Position numbers and translations under genes: made by a program. Shown piece after piece: positions 63,464-64,000 of a stretch of DNA of 64,000 nt. The DNA is from Aerococcus agrisoli (lineage in GTDB: Bacteria > Bacillota > Bacilli > Lactobacillales > Aerococcaceae). Each line of letters opens with the position of its first letter. Positions within the stretch are counted from its first letter, which is position 1. Below the pieces are notes generated by a model. The model worked only from the letters and a program-made list of their open reading frames with translations, did not search any database and had not been told where the DNA came from. The stretch lies in contig NZ_RKMG01000005.1 of NCBI RefSeq assembly GCF_003797145.1, positions 1-64,000 of the forward strand, given 5' to 3'.

Positions 63464-64000
63464 TTATTTCGCGTAATCAACGGCGCGTTTTTCGCGTATC
63501 ACGATTACTTTAATTTGTCCTGGGTAATCCAGTTCATTTTCAATGCGTTTTGAAATGTCGTGTGCCAATTCGATTGCTTTCAAGTCATCGACTTCGTCTG
63601 GTCGAACCATCACGCGGATTTCACGACCGGCTTGAATAGCAAAGGCATTTTGAACACCATTATAATCCTTAGCAATTGCTTCTAGACTACGTAATCTTTG
63701 AATATAGTTTTCTAATGATTCACTTCGTGCACCTGGGCGAGCGGCTGATAAAGCATCCGCAATCGCAACTAATGAAGCAATGACACTTGTCGGTTCCACA
63801 TCTCCGTGGTGACTCGCAATGGCATTGATCACTGTTTCAGGTTCTTGGTATTTAATTGCAAACTCAGTACCAATTTGTACGTGAGAGCCTTCGACTTCGT
63901 GGTCGACTGCCTTACCAATATCATGTAGTAATCCAGCACGCTTAGCTAATTGTACATCTTCGCCAAGTTCTGCCGCCATTACACCTGTAAGTTTCGCCAC
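63464..64000 (-). CDS. rny: ribonuclease Y, C-terminal part (cut by window edge)
   Basis: The last 178 residues of an endoribonuclease that starts mRNA decay at the membrane. The HD domain is visible: [23 protein letters not shown] (HD metal residues), [34 protein letters not shown]. The C-terminal tail [13 protein letters not shown]...[20 protein letters not shown] is typical of Rny. The N-terminal membrane anchor, coiled coil and KH domain lie beyond base 64000. Terminator 10 bp after the stop. Confidence 0.95.
   Translation of the reverse strand: MAKLTGVMAAELGEDVQLAKRAGLLHDIGKAVDHEVEGSHVQIGTEFAIKYQEPETVINAIASHHGDVEPTSVIASLVAIADALSAARPGARSESLENYIQRLRSLEAIAKDYNGVQNAFAIQAGREIRVMVRPDEVDDLKAIELAHDISKRIENELDYPGQIKVIVIREKRAVDYAK

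Overview
The window is a 64 kb piece of a low-GC Firmicutes chromosome. The gene content and local orders (yugI-pgi, yutD-nagD-lit, ypbB-recQ-LysM-cmk-rpsA-der-hup, ribT-scpA-scpB-rluB, msrB/ruvA-ruvB-queA beside mutS-mutL) are those of Lactobacillales. An Aerococcaceae or Carnobacteriaceae member is my best guess, but no 16S rRNA or other species marker is present. About 50 of the genes are core housekeeping genes, nearly all on the minus strand. No rRNA, tRNA, CRISPR array, prophage or transposase gene was seen.

Layout. 1-7900: a cyclophilin/S1-protein/pgi operon (minus), divergent yuiD-like and ferredoxin-NADP reductase genes (plus), and a yunD-yutD-nagD-lit run (minus). 8-18.4 kb: marR, dnaD-nth, then TPR-dapB-cca-dinG-tseB-aspB, with no asnS between aspB and dnaD. 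18.5-23.4 kb: a sucrose module, scrA diverging from scrB-scrR, with operator-like palindromes between them. 23.4-24 kb: a gene-free stretch packed with inverted repeats. 24-35 kb: hup, der, rpsA-like, cmk, LysM protein, recQ, ypbB, ribU with an FMN riboswitch, rluB, scpB, scpA and ribT. 35-42.6 kb: a NatAB-type ABC exporter, xerD, cvfB and aroC-aroA-aroK. 42.7-49.1 kb: pfkA-pyk and dnaE. 49.3-57.4 kb: mutS-mutL and msrB-ruvA-ruvB-queA. 57.4-64 kb: a manganese transporter gene with a DtxR-type operator, an uncharacterised MoxR ATPase / VWA protein / small protein / MazG-like gene cluster, and the 3' part of rny cut by the window edge.

How the parts work together: glycolysis (pgi, pfkA, pyk) and sucrose uptake give carbon flow; aroC/A/K and dapB make aromatic and lysine/diaminopimelate precursors; dnaE, dnaD, dinG, nth, recQ, ruvAB, mutSL, hup, scpAB and xerD cover replication, repair and chromosome handling.

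Most unusual items: (1) three copies (about 10.1, 49.2 and 63.2 kb) of one long palindromic intergenic element, one carrying a second palindromic element inserted in it; (2) the four-gene MoxR/VWA cluster, whose VWA protein appears to have lost the HExxH motif of its metallopeptidase-like domain; (3) the nested inverted repeats at 23.6-23.7 kb between two strong terminators; (4) an endonuclease III whose iron-sulfur cysteines are rearranged. I could not demonstrate a wholly new system; the MoxR/VWA cluster and the repeat family are the best candidates.
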